Source: Ursus arctos
Taxonomy: Eukaryota > Chordata > Mammalia > Carnivora > Ursidae
Direction: 5' to 3'
DNA: 64,000 nt
Assembly (NCBI RefSeq): GCF_023065955.2
Contig: NW_026622897.1
Coordinates: 7,693,001-7,757,000 of the forward strand
In this document: positions 22,380 to 33,115 of the stretch, one piece after another
Position numbering within the stretch: the stretch's first letter is position 1
Layout: the number at the start of each line of letters is the position of its first letter
Made by a program: the position numbers and the translations under genes
The notes under the pieces: model-generated
What the model was told of the DNA's origin: nothing
What the model saw: the letters and a program-made list of their open reading frames with translations, nothing else
Databases searched by the model: none

Positions 22380-23250
22380 GAATCAAATTTGGCAAAGCTG
22401 AGGCATGAGGCACTCGGAGTCTGATTTGTCAGACGGGTTAGAGGTGGCAAGCCCGCTTTATACCCGCCCAGAGTTGGAGCCGCATCTCCTACTCCCTTCT
22501 TTCCTTTCTGGGCAGGAGCACAGAGATCTGCTGGTGTGTCTCCCGTAGGCGCATGCTCTGCCTGCAGCCTGATCCTTGTCGCTGCTACCTTCCCCCACCC
22601 CCCTGCAGCTCTCCCCTCACTGGGATGCCTCCAAACCACATGGAGGAATGCCTTCCCAGCACTAAGCCTGACAGCTTCGAGAAGTGGCTAGTTCTCCCCT
22701 TCAGCGGAGACTTGGCTGGGTTTGAATGGAAAATTCACCAGTGCTGAAAGAATGTTTTGCTTCTCCAGCACCCAGGATGTTCTTTGAATACCTGCAAGAG
22801 TGGCGAGAAAGACTGGACTGATGAAGCGTCTGATGGTGAAACCAGAGAAAGGGCCCCAATGGCAGCCCTGTTGCAGGACCATTTCGGGAAGACGGGAGGT
22901 CATGGATGAATGCAGCCTCCCCTGTGCTAACCCAGCTGCAGGCACACATTGGTCCCCCGGCTCTAATCCATCTGGCCGCCGCTGGCCTCATTGGAAGCTT
23001 GCATCCTCCCACGGGATGGGGCTACTGGGTGTCCGCTTCTCCTATATGGGGCACAGAATCACGCCCCGCTGGCCACTGTCCGTCTCTCCCCATTTTGGTA
23101 AAAGGCAGAGTTCTCCTCAGCTGCGTATAAAGCAGTCATCGCGGCATCCTCCACAAGAGGAAGGGAAGGGAAGGGTGGTTATGGATACATCACACTGGCT
23201 GAGCAGAACCAGTTGTTTGTTACAAGGATGAGCTACGTGGGAGGAAGGAG
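22380..23250. other. GC-rich block of unknown nature
   Basis: Clearly richer in G, C and CpG than the DNA on either side. Open frames of 64-143 codons occur on both strands (for example 22553-22747 and 22800-23231 plus; 22701-23012 minus). None has a motif I know and they overlap in antisense, so none can be preferred. It could be a decayed LTR, a processed pseudogene, or a gene-linked CpG patch. Confidence 0.4.
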
Positions 23251-24264
23251 GAGAAAAGGCAAGACTGTACAGCATCTTGCAAAGTCTGAATTCTTTGTTA
23301 TTAGTCCAAATAAATAACCCTGGAAAAAATGGCTCAGTATCCTGACCCTTGGATATCTGGAACTATGATTTGAAGCTGACTTTTGGTGGATTGCAAGTAA
23401 GCAGAATTAAAACAAGAAAGAAAGGTAATCACATCACAGAAGTGTTAAGAAGCACGGGATTTTGATCCTGAGCTTTAAACCTGCCACTTTAAGAATGGCA
23501 AAAGAAAGCTCATGCCAACACAGCTTATCCGAGACGACATCAGCATAGACAGTTTCTTCTCTGCATCATGTGTCTCTATCTTGAGCAGATCCTTCTCTGA
23601 CTTGGATCACCCTGACCCAACCTCCCATTATCTACCCAGGAACAAGGAGAAATAACCAAACTACTTTCTGTGATGGTGGTTATGATTTGGTTTTTATAAT
23701 GAGCCTAGAGAGAGCTGACTCTGTTTTGCATTCAAAGTTGTAAATCTTTTATAAAAGCTCAAAATGCCTTGAATTGTGAATCTGGCTCTCAAGAATTAAT
23801 CATGATGGAGCATTATTAAAATGCTTCATTTGGAACATGTCTTGCATCTTATGCTTTCTTTTAAATACATATCAGAAGTTATACTGACAAAGTAAGCTTG
23901 GCTTATATCCTGGAAGACAACATTGCTCACGGCAGCTGTAAATGCAGGTAATTTGTGCCCACTTTCTGACCCATGAGACGACATGAATTTCTGGACATTC
24001 CTCCAAATGCAAAGAATTGAGCCATGATTGTCTCCTATAAAAGATGTTTCGTGAGAAATCTTCACAATACTTTTACATCAGATTTATAGTCAACAGCATC
24101 TTTTGTAAAACAGCAATAAAAAATTTTAAAAACAAAAAATAACGACAAAAAAACAGTAAAATTTTTTTTAAATCTTCAAAGCAGAGACTGTTAGTTGTTT
24201 TCCTAGTATGTATTCCCTTCTTCTTCCTTTGAATAAAAGCAGAGCCCTCCATCATTGGGTGTGG
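23251..24264. other. Unassigned stretch
   Basis: AT-rich, with A-rich runs around 24115-24175. No nameable repeat or gene. Confidence 0.5.
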
Positions 24265-24660
24265 CAATTTGCCCAATTCTAAAACTACATTTCTAAGCAT
24301 CCCTTAGAGATGAAAGTGGATGATAAGATATGGGTGGAAGTCATTGCATGTGGTTTCTTGGAAGGGGGATTGATTCAAATGGGAGGCAGGATGGGAAAGC
24401 TACAGCAATTCAACCATCTTGTGAGCAGCAGATTGCCCCGAAAATGAAGGCCATTTACTTAGGGCAGTAGAACAGAAAGAAGGAGACTGGGTCCTCAGTG
24501 ACCAGGGAGTCACCATACTTAGTACCTAATTAGCCTACTTCCAGACTTCTCTTGTTAGAGAAAAAATACATCTCTGACGTATTTTAATTACTTTTACTTT
24601 GGATCTTTCTTACAAGCAGCGAAACCTAATCTTGTCTCCCTATTCCTTTCCCAATTGTGC
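24265..24660 (+). repeat. Probable old interspersed repeat, family not named
   Basis: Segments in order such as 'ctaaaactacatttctaagcatcccttag', 'gtggaagtcattgcatgtgg', 'tcaaccatcttgtgagcag', 'gaaggagactgggtcctcagtgacc' and 'tacttccagacttctcttgtta' resemble a dispersed placental repeat of the 'actacatttcccagcctcccttgcagc ... gggtccctgaatgacc' type. I cannot name the family safely. Confidence 0.4.
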
Positions 24661-25081
24661 TTGGCAGATGTAAAGATTGGAACATTAAACTGAATTATTA
24701 AAATTTAACTCAGATGATTCCAAATAAGGGGAAATAGAATCTATTGTTCTAAGCATGACCACTTCAGTGAACAAGAATCTCTGGAGTACAAGAGAGGCGT
24801 GGAAAGAAATCATTTACGTGGGATCGAGAGTCCCCCAAAGTCTCAGTTATCCAAATTAAAAACAAAAAGAGCCATTATAAAAAGCAAATCATAGACATTG
24901 GCCTTCAGAAGGGGAGAGTCATATACTAGTGTGATCAAAACCCAGAAAAACAGGCAGGACAAAGAGGCAAAGGAGGAATATTTGTGTGTATTTAATTAAT
25001 TAAAGGAGGTAAATAAAATTTTTAAAAAATGGTGTGGAAAGCTATAAAGTCTAGAAATCTTTAGCAACAAGGAACAAAATC
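24661..25081. other. Unassigned stretch
   Basis: AT-rich DNA immediately upstream of the L1. Nothing recognised. Confidence 0.5.
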
Positions 25082-25957
25082 TTCTAAGAAGACATCCAGA
25101 TGGCCAACAGACACATGAAAAGATGGTCATCATCACTTACCATCAAGGAAATACAAATCAAAACCACAATGAGGTGTCACCTCACACATGTCAGAATGGC
25201 TACAGTCAAAAACTCAAGAAACAACAGGTGTTGGTGAGACTGTGGAGAAAAAGGAACACTCGTCCTCTGTTGGTGGGAATGCAAACTGGTGCAGCCACTG
25301 TGGAAAACAATACAGAGGTTCCTCAAAAAATAAAAATAGAACTACCCTACAGCCCAATAATCAAACTACTGGGTATTTACTCAAAGAATATAAAAACACT
25401 AATTCAAAAGGATAGACGCACCCCTATCTGTTTATAATTACAATACCTATAATGTTTATAGCAGCATTATTTACATTAGCCAAATTATGGAAGCAGCCCA
25501 AGTGTCCACTGATAGATGAATGGACAAGGAAGAAGTGGTATATATGCAATGGAATATTATTCAGTCATAAAAAAGAATTAATCTTGCCATTTGCAACAAC
25601 ATGGATGGACCTAGAGGGTATAATGCTAAGCAAAATAAGTCAAAGACAAATACCATATGATTTCAGTTATATGTGGAATTTAAGAAACAAAACAAATGAA
25701 TAAAGGAGAAAGAGGGACAAAACAAGAAACAGACTCTTAACTCTAGAGAACAAACTGATGGTCACCAGAGGGGAGGTGGCTGGGGGGATGGGTGAAGTAG
25801 GCGATGGGGGTTAAGAGTGCACTTGTCATGATGAGCACTGAGTCATGCACAGAACTGTTGAATCACTGTATTGTATACCTGCAACTAATAGACTACTGTA
25901 CGTTAACTATACTGGAATTAAAATTTAAAAATAAAATTTAAATAAAAAAAAAGTCTT
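25082..25957 (+). mobile_element. 5'-truncated L1, ORF2 end and 3' UTR
   Basis: Begins in ORF2 at 'agaagacatccagatggccaacagacac', runs through the C-terminal codons, then a UTR with 'gatgagcactgagtcatgcac' and 'tatacctgcaactaat', and ends in 'aataaaatttaaataaaaaaaaa'. The UTR type matches the L1 at 44283-44844, not the one at 4890-7014, so two L1 lineages of different age are present. Possible short flank match around 'tcttct' (25080 and 25953) is too short to rely on. Confidence 0.9.
25090..25703 (+). pseudogene. L1 ORF2 C-terminal remnant
   Basis: Translates in pieces into the end of ORF2: the '[16 protein letters not shown]' style reading at 25285-25330 is a shifted frame of the usual '[13 protein letters not shown]' region, and 25452-25703 gives 'MFIAALFTLAKLWKQPKCP' then the terminal part. 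The frame breaks near 25430, where an extra 'ttataattacaatacctata' is present. Not functional. Confidence 0.8.
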
Positions 25958-26614
25958 CTGAAATGGGAATTTGAGACTTGCAGAATTATAGGATGGATAT
26001 CAAGTTTAGCAGGGACATTTAAACGAATCAGAATGAGTTAAATTCTGGGTCCTGGAAAACCAGGCTCTTGTTTAAGCTTCCAGGAAAAAGGTTCAGACCA
26101 CCCTGCAGAACTGGCCTGATGAGGCAGTTGCTGACCTTTCCTGGCCACCCCAGAGCAATCCATGCCACTTGATTGAAGGCCCCACCAATGCTCCTGTTTC
26201 TGCATTGAAGCTGACCTCAGTGGTACTACTTAGTCTGAAAAAAAGCCTATTCCCCACAACATTCTGCTCTCATGGTTGTCATGCATCTTCCTGCAAAAAA
26301 AGCCTGGAGATCTGAGTACTGAATTCTACATGAGGAGGCAAGACTCATAACAAAGGCATTTCCCCCAAATACACAGAAGACTTGTCAAAATATGATGGGG
26401 AGCTATGAATAGGATCAATGTGTGCCACACAACTGCTAAAGCTAAAGCATCCGGGACGTTCTGAATGTTAAAACAAAGAGAAGAAACAACTGGCTATAGG
26501 ATCCAGGCAGTTGGTAAAAGTGCAGTTTCAGGCTGAAACAAGGGCAACCCCTGAGACTAAGCTAAGGAAATCATGGAGTCCGTGGTGACCCAGAGGTGCA
26601 GGCATTCCCCCAGC
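25958..26614. other. Unassigned stretch
   Basis: Ordinary DNA after the L1 tail. No nameable repeat or exon. Confidence 0.5.
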
Positions 26615-26722
26615 CAGCAAGTGGTCACTGAGCGCAAACACATGCCAGAGCCTGGAGATTGAGCAGTGAACTGCTACACACTGATAAAAGTCCTTGCCCC
26701 CATGAAGCTTGCATTTCCCTGA
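26615..26722 (-). mobile_element. L2 fossil
   Basis: 'gtcactgagcgcaaacacatgccagagcctgg', 'gcagtgaactgctac', then 'ccttgcccccatgaagcttgcattt' follow the antisense L2 order. Confidence 0.6.
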
Positions 26723-28739
26723 TACAACAAATAGGACCTACAAGGCCAGATACAGGAATCCGCCACTGCATACCTGCGATTCATCCAGGCTTATCAACTG
26801 TATTTCCTAATTCCTTTCCCCATATCTCCCTAAGTAGGTTTTGCCAACTCTGTGCTTCAAGAATGAAAGGGTCTCGGTGATCAGATACATTTGGGAAATG
26901 ACAAGGAGACAAGAGTAAACAGGTTTGTTAGAGGCAGGATTTCTCCGGGTTTTAAGATATTTAGTATATTCCAATATGAGCATTGGAAATCTCCCAGAAG
27001 GGAATGGAATGAGTATGTATACCATGTGTCCAAACTTATAGGACCACAGAACCTTTTTTTGTGGAACATTTTTTACAGAACTAGAATACCCAGGAACACT
27101 TTAGAAAACACCTCCTTACTCTGTAACAAAGCTGATTTAAAATAACTGCTAGAGGAAGTGGAGGACATGGACCCTAGAACAGCAGTGAAGCATTGGGTTT
27201 GGCTCCAAAAAGAACACTCCTTGCTTTCCAGGTGAAAACAGGGGAGGATGAGGCCATGCATATGAAACACTGTTTTAGGAGATCCTGGGCAGTTTTCAGA
27301 GCAGAGAATTAGGTTAAGGAGAAAAATAAAAAAGAACATCGTGGTTGAGTTGAGAGGGGAATCCAACAATAGAGAAATATATAAAACATGGGTAATGAAC
27401 CATCTTATATTCTATTAAGGGGCCTTATTCACAGAAAAAAAAAAGGATCATCGACAAAAGAAACTTTTTCTCTCTTACTAGGAGAACAAAATGTACGATC
27501 CATATGCTCTTGGAAGTACCAACAGGGAACACGGTATTGAAAGCAGTAATTATAATCCCTTTCTTCACCAAACCTTTCATTACAACCATGAAAAAAAAAT
27601 CAAATAGCTCTAATTTTAATATGACTTGTCCGTACCCTTATGGGGTGCTAATGAATAGGTGAAAAATCAGAGCACAGCTCACACACGCAGAGGGATGGAA
27701 GAAACATAAGGAAAGTGGGTAACTCTATGGGGTAGAGAAAAAAGCCTGTAGATAATTGGCAGCCCAGGAACGCTTGAAGGGAATGAGAAGCCCGAGCACA
27801 GAAGGCACCAAACATAGGGAAATATTTTTGAAAGATTATGTGAATCCTACTTCTTCCCCAAAGGCCAGAATCAGACAAAATGGATCAAAATTTTGAACTC
27901 GGAGAGCCTTCCTCCATCTTTGAAGATCCTGACTTAGAGTATGGAAGGTTGGGAAAAATCCCCATCCCTGCGTTCCGTGTCTGCGTATGATAAAGAGCAC
28001 ATCGGTTTCGAAGCTCTGCTGAGTGGACGCAGTATGCAAACACTAGGGATGTGAAATGAGACAGTTAATTTTTTAAAGCTCAAGAGGTATTTTTACAGGA
28101 TCAAATGAAAAATAATAAGTCTTGAAATACAGAAACAAAATCATTTCCCGTTGGACAATCTCCTTAGAGCACCTGTCTCTGCATTCCTGGCTTTCATTGG
28201 ATGCCGTATGTCTGAATAAGCGTGTGAACACTGAGGCCATACTGACAAAACCAAATTTCAAAAATTATTGTGGAGCAGATTCTATGTCTTCAAAATTATG
28301 TTGGTTTTTATGAGAGATATATTACGGAAGTAACTGGCGTAGTCTTGCCTCGGGAGTTGATAAATCATCTTGGGGAGATGAGATTATTTATGGAAAACAC
28401 ATAGATTTGTAACAAATGAGGCCCCAAGTGGGAGCAGGCCTCGATCCCAGCCTCAAGCAACGGGAGAAAAGGGCCAGCTTCACAAAAGGGAAGAATCGGT
28501 TTGACATCAGGCTTTGGAATGTACTTCAGAGAGGCCAACGGGGACAGAGAAATGGAGCAGAAGTGAAGGGCCCTTTCCGAGAGCCAAGGCTGAAGAGAAT
28601 CAGGAGAGAGAGAAAGAGAGACGACCCAAAGCCAAGGGGAAGGAGCGTTTGTGGGCAGCGGGGATTGTCCTCCAAGTGGGATGAAGCGTTCACCCACTCT
28701 GCTGTTTTAGAGACGTCTCTACTCGTCACGAAGCACTGC
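26723..28739. other. Unassigned stretch
   Basis: About 2 kb with no repeat that I can name. The longest frames (28416-28775 plus, 119 codons, rich in Arg and Lys; 28365-28697 minus) are antisense to each other over the same bases and carry no known motif. Confidence 0.5.
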
Positions 28740-28850
28740 GATCACTGTGTGTGTCTTTCCCCTGCTAGACAATAAATTCCTCCAGGTCAGGGGCTCGCTC
28801 ATACTCAGCTTTGAAGCATACACCACAACAGTAGAGCAGGGTGGGCACGT
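28740..28850 (+). mobile_element. L2 3' end fossil
   Basis: 'ctgctagacaataaattcctccaggtcaggggctcgctc' and 'cagtagagcagggtgggcacgtaattggtgg' match the L2 end ('ctagaatgtaagctccatgagggcagggac ... cagtgcctggcacatagtagg'). Confidence 0.6.
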
Positions 28851-29799
28851 AATTGGTGGCTTTTTCACTGACCCCAGGGACTGGGACAACCACAGAGGAA
28901 CTGTCTAGCAGCCTGGAGATAAGAAGGGGAATGGAAGGGTCACAGAAGCGAAGAATCGGGCAGGTCTAGGAATCAGGTCGGAGGGTTGGGTGGTTAAGCC
29001 TAAAATCCATACGAGAGAAGGCCTAGAAGAAAGCTCCTAAAGGCAAACCCGGGTTCCATTTCATTTTCATTCCCATTTGTCCCTAAAATTGATGTTTCTG
29101 TGCAGTTGCCTCCTTTAAAAGATAAAAGAAATGGCTTAGAAATGCAGCCTTCCCTGGACATCAGCCAGATTCTTCTAGCAAATATATTGAAGTCTTCTTC
29201 CAAAGAGACTAGGAGAAGTATTTGGAATTGTTGAATAGATCACTAATTATTTTCAATTCTTGCCAAAAGAGGAAAAGGGAAGAAAGTGATTCATTTGTTA
29301 TTTGACCATAAAGTCTTGATCCAAACCACAGTTATTAGTTAGGGCTGGCCTGCTGGAACAAGGAGCCGCTCACCCAGGCGTGCCGGGACCCTCCTTGTTC
29401 TGCAGCGCGCAGCCCCTGCATGCGGAGCAAGTGCTGTTATCTGCGATGCAGGGCGTGGCCGGCTGTCTGGCTGCGTAGCCACACCGCTCACAGGCTCCGG
29501 GCTGCCTGCTCATTTTGTGAGCTGGCAGCTTTGCAAAGCAGAGCCTGTACGGTTCTCCTCTTCAATACCTAAGAACTGTGATTCTCTTGTCGGTGGTAGT
29601 AAAAAATGTAAACTGATGTCTTGTGATTTAGCAAAACCACACAGTAACGATTACGGGTCTTCAAGAAGATAAAGAAATAGACATCAGACATAGAAACAGA
29701 GACAGAGATGGAGAATCATTTCCAAGAGGCAAAGACTTACTCAGTGGTAGAGCATACATTAAAAGAAATTTAAATGGCAGATCCATTCATTTGATGCTT
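28851..29799. other. Unassigned stretch with a GC-rich patch
   Basis: Mostly ordinary DNA. Positions 29345-29560 are GC-rich with several CpG and GCGC words ('gcagcgcgcagcccctgcatgcgg') and no repeat I recognise; see the findings. Confidence 0.5.
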
Positions 29800-29998
29800 A
29801 GACTGTGAATTAGGTGCAGTCCCTTAATGAATCACATCGGGCCTCCTGTGCCTTTCTGAATCCCTGTGACAACTACCGGTCTGCTTGTCTTTCTCTCCCA
29901 CTGGACTACAGGCTACCCAAGGGCAGGGACACAGTCTCATCCGCTGCCTCTGATTGTCTCATACCAGACCCTCAACAGCTGTTGCTGGAAGAATGATG
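29800..29998 (+). mobile_element. L2 fossil
   Basis: 'ctctcccactggactacaggctacccaagggcagggacacag' (29890-29931) then 'ccagaccctcaacagctgttgctgga' is the L2 3' end pattern; weaker similarity precedes it. Confidence 0.6.
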
Positions 29999-30034
29999 AC
30001 TGGATCCTCCCCTTGAGGAGTTTCTGAAATAGTA

Positions 30035-30060
30035 CTGGGGGTGGGGGTGGGGGTGGGGTT
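30035..30060 (+). repeat. G-run tract with quadruplex potential
   Basis: Four runs of four or five G separated by single T (ggggg t ggggg t ggggg t gggg), enough to form a DNA G-quadruplex with one-base loops. Confidence 0.85.
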
Positions 30061-30109
30061 GGTACACAGTGTAATATCTATAATAGAAGGGAGAAAGTAA
30101 TACATTTTG

Positions 30110-31140
30110 TAAAGAAAGTTAAAAACAAAGGACAGCCGATTCTCACTATTTGCAGCAGTGATATTTTCTAAAGCCGCTGTGGACACCAAGTTAGCAAATA
30201 CTGAACCATCTATGGCTCCTAGGGGAAATAAGGATTAGCTTCCTATAAGCTGCAGATCACATTTTTATCAACTGAAACACATGTACATTATATAGGTTTG
30301 TTTGCCAGCTTTCTTGTAAAAAAAAGTGAGGCTCAGCAGCACTGAAAACCTGCTCTTCCTCGTCTCCCTTTTCCTATATAATACGTACCATGAATTTCTT
30401 AATTATTCTGTAGCCTCCAGATCTGCAGTACCTGCCTTGCCTGAAAGCTGAAGGTCGTCCTTAGCATGTTGCCTGTTGGAGCATGTGGAGCAGCAGAGAG
30501 GACCCCCAACAAGGAGGGTATAAAGGCCTGACCCTGGGTAATGTGACCGTATGTCTCTGGCTTTCAGTGTCCCCACAGTGTGGCCCACCGTGCTTTTCAT
30601 AAGGTCTTCCTCTCATGAATCCACAAATTGATCTGCTTTTCCTTCTTTTCCATAACTTCATCACACACTACATATGTTCCTGTAGCCCTTTCTGGGGCAG
30701 CCTCATGTACAGATCAGTGAACGTCTCCATTTTTTTCTGGATGGATTGTACTGTTGATTCATTAGCGTTGAATGCACAGGCAACAGACACACTACCACTT
30801 GCCTGGACAAAGCTTAGCTAACACATGTGTAGTCTCTGTCAGGCACGTCACAGCCCCATGGCACTTAGGAACACTGGACAGTATTGCAGCACTCTTCTTA
30901 GGGCCATTTTTAAACAACGAAGTTACTAACAATAAAAGCACAAGAATGCAAAACATTGCACGGTACTAAATAGACTGAGAAAAGGACTCTTACTTATAGT
31001 ATGAAAGCTGAAACAAGAAGGCAGACTTTTCACCACTCCGAACATGTCCAAGAATGACCCAGAAAGAGCCACAAGCACTGGTTATGGAATTAGAAATGAA
31101 AGTGAGTTGGTGAATTCGCAAACATGAAATCCAAAAAATG
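30110..31140. repeat. Probable DNA-transposon fossil, interrupted; family not named
   Basis: Two separated parts resemble one remembered consensus: 30115-30310 ('tggctcctaggggaaataaggattagcttcct', 'cacatttttatcaactgaaac') and 30726-31140 ('gttgattcattagcgttgaa', 'gacaaagcttagctaacacatgtgta', 'cagccccatggcacttagg'). Between them about 400 bp (30315-30725), with a 'tataaagg' word at 30519, is unassigned and may be an insertion. Confidence 0.4.
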
Positions 31141-31195
31141 AAGAGCTACTGCAGCGTGTGAATGAGGCCCACAGGAGGGGAGTTTCTCTCCTAGA

Positions 31196-31494
31196 TCATT
31201 TCGAGAGTTAAACAAGACGATCCAGGGCACCTGCGTGACTCAGTCCATGAAGCATCCGCCTTTGGCTCAGGTCATTATTCTGGGGTCCTGGGAACAAGTC
31301 CCGCATTGGGTTCCCTGCTCATCGGGGAGCCTGCTTCTCCCTCTCCCTCTATCCCTCCCCCCGGCTCATGCTCTCTCTCTCAAATAAATAAATAAAATCT
31401 TTTAAAAAATTAAAAATAAATAAATGAGACAATCCATATAAGCAGTTCAGCACAATGCCCTACATACAGTTAGCAGTCAATAAATTCTTATTCT
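31196..31494 (+). mobile_element. MIR tail split by a SINEC
   Basis: If the SINEC is removed, the flanks join into 'gagagttaaacaagacgatccatataagcagttcagcacaatgccctacatacagttagcagtcaataaattc', in pieces the typical MIR 3' half ('gagttaaatgagataatgcatgtaaag..agcacagtgcctggcacatagtaa..tcaataaat'). The MIR is therefore older than the SINEC. Confidence 0.75.
31215..31436 (+). mobile_element. SINEC element nested in a MIR
   Basis: The body at 31225-31426 begins 'gggcacctgcgtgactcag', includes 'gaagcatccgcctttggctcagg', 'gggttccctgctcatcgggg' and ends with 'aaataaataaataaaatctt' and an A-rich tail. Flanks agacgatcca (31215-31224) and agacaatcca (31427-31436) differ at one base. Diverged from the family consensus, so older than the copy at 2289. 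Confidence 0.92.
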
Positions 31495-31499
31495 CGGAC

Positions 31500-31830
31500 C
31501 GATAGGATGAGGTCCCACCTCAGAAAGGAGGGAACTTTTGAGCTGGCCCCTGAAAGACAGAGAAGGTGTGGACAAACATAGATGAGCAGAGAGAACAGGC
31601 AGAGTCAGGACATTAAAAAGTCAGGAACTTGGCAGAGAGAATTTGAAAAGACAGGTCAGGACTAATTGAGAGAGTTCCTTAAGTTCCAGGCTGAGGAATC
31701 TGGCTGTAATTCCACAGGCCGCAGAGCGTCCGTGGTATTCTTTGAGCAGGAAAACAGTGATGAGAGCCGAATTTCCAGAAGAAAAAGCTGGTGATGTGTA
31801 TAAAATGAATGATGTATGTGAGAGCAGCAA
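31500..31830 (-). mobile_element. L2 fossil, ORF2 3' region
   Basis: Antisense L2: 'cttttgagctggcccctgaaagac', 'gagagaacaggcagagtcagg', 'ggctgaggaatctggctgtaattcc' parallel 'catttgagcaaagacctgaagg ... gggaacagcaagtgcaaagg ... ggcttttactctgagtgag'. Heavily decayed. Confidence 0.55.
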
Positions 31831-31989
31831 CTCAGGCAACCAGTCAGAAAGTGAGAGCATCGCTGATGGCAAAATTCATGTGGTATATTTGTGATTTTAG
31901 AGAAATTTAATAGGAATTTTAAAAAAGGAAGAAGGGAGCTTTTTCAAAGTGACGTGTTTGCCTGAACTTCTTGATGAAAAAAAGTACTT

Positions 31990-32132
31990 GAGGTTCTCAT
32001 TAATAACACAAATTCCTGGACCCAACCCATCTCTATGGAATCAGAACCTCCAAGATGGTGGCCTGGGAAGCGATCTGTCTTCCAAGCATCTCCCATTATT
32101 CTTCCATCAGCAAGTTTGGGAAACATTGTCTC
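31990..32132 (+). mobile_element. MER5A-like hAT transposon fossil
   Basis: 'acaaattcctggacccaaccc', 'tggaatcagaacctcc', 'ggtggcctgggaagcgatctg' and 'cagcaagtttgggaaaca' follow the MER5A order ('cagattcctgggccccaccc ... tgaatcagaatctctgg ... gggcccaggaatctg ... aagtttgagaac'). Confidence 0.65.
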
Positions 32133-32994
32133 CACACTGTGGGAACTGAGAACAGCTGCTCTGTCTGCTGTAGGTGTGGTCAAGAGCACACCCCCCTTCC
32201 ATCCCTAGAGGTCATCCACAAGGACATACTTGAGACAGAGACTGAATGCGCAGCTCCAGCCATCACCACTGTTAGCTGGTTTTGCCAAGCAAGCCATTCT
32301 ACTTCCTAAAGAAGGGTAACTAACTACCGCAGAGCCCACCACCCGGGCCTTAGGAGTGAGGGAGTGCAAATGGTTTCATGAATAAGTGGAATTTTATTAA
32401 AAAACAGACAACTGACTATATGAATTTGAAGTAAGTTTTGTACTTTCTAAACTCTAAGGATAAATTGTAGTTTCTAAACTCTAAGGATAGAAATTAAACT
32501 AATTCTTTTTAAAATCTAATTTGTATAAATCTACGAATACTATGAAATCCTACTGCTAATTCTAAAGCAGGAATATAAAGTATTTTCTATGTTTACACTT
32601 AAGTAAACAGGTAGGAAGAAAGTAAAAATCTGTTTGAAATGATTTAGAGTCTACTAATATACTGTGAAGATCTATTTTATGATCCTTGACTTAACCAATT
32701 ATATGAAACACTAAAAGAACAAAAAGAACGAAAATTTTCTATTAGTAGATATTACCTATGGTTAAGAAGCCACCAGTATCCAATATATTTTTAATAGATG
32801 CTATTACCACATTAGTTGAATAGATTACACTATATTGAAGAAGGCTCTAGAAAATAGACCACAGATTCAAAGCTACTTTGAGGACTAGATTAGAATTAAT
32901 ATATTTTTTAAAGTTTTCCCTGATATTATTTATGTACTATTTATTCCCCCAAAAAATGTCAGAAGTCACATTATATTAGTACCTCAAAATTTAA
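32133..32994. other. Unassigned AT-rich stretch
   Basis: AT-rich from 32380 onward, with one two-copy tandem repeat (separate entry). Nothing else recognised. Confidence 0.5.
32441..32494. repeat. Two-copy 27-bp tandem duplication
   Basis: Unit 1 at 32441-32467 and unit 2 at 32468-32494 share tttctaaactctaaggata and differ at only a few positions. Confidence 0.85.
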
Positions 32995-33115
32995 AGATAA
33001 TCTAGTCTAATCTCATTTTCTTATGAAGGAAAATGAAGCCCAGACAAATTAAATGACCCATTTTTACATGATTACTTAATCAGAAGTAAGAATTTTAGTC
33101 TACTGCACCACCTTG
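32995..33115 (-). mobile_element. MIR fossil
   Basis: 'cattttcttatgaaggaaaatgaagcccagacaaattaaatgaccc' then 'aatcagaagtaagaatttt' follow the reverse MIR core ('cattttacagatgaggaaactgaggcccagag..'). Decayed. Confidence 0.55.

Noticed and set aside
28416..28775. Arg/Lys-rich 119-codon frame
   Set aside because: An equally long antisense frame covers the same bases and neither has a known motif.
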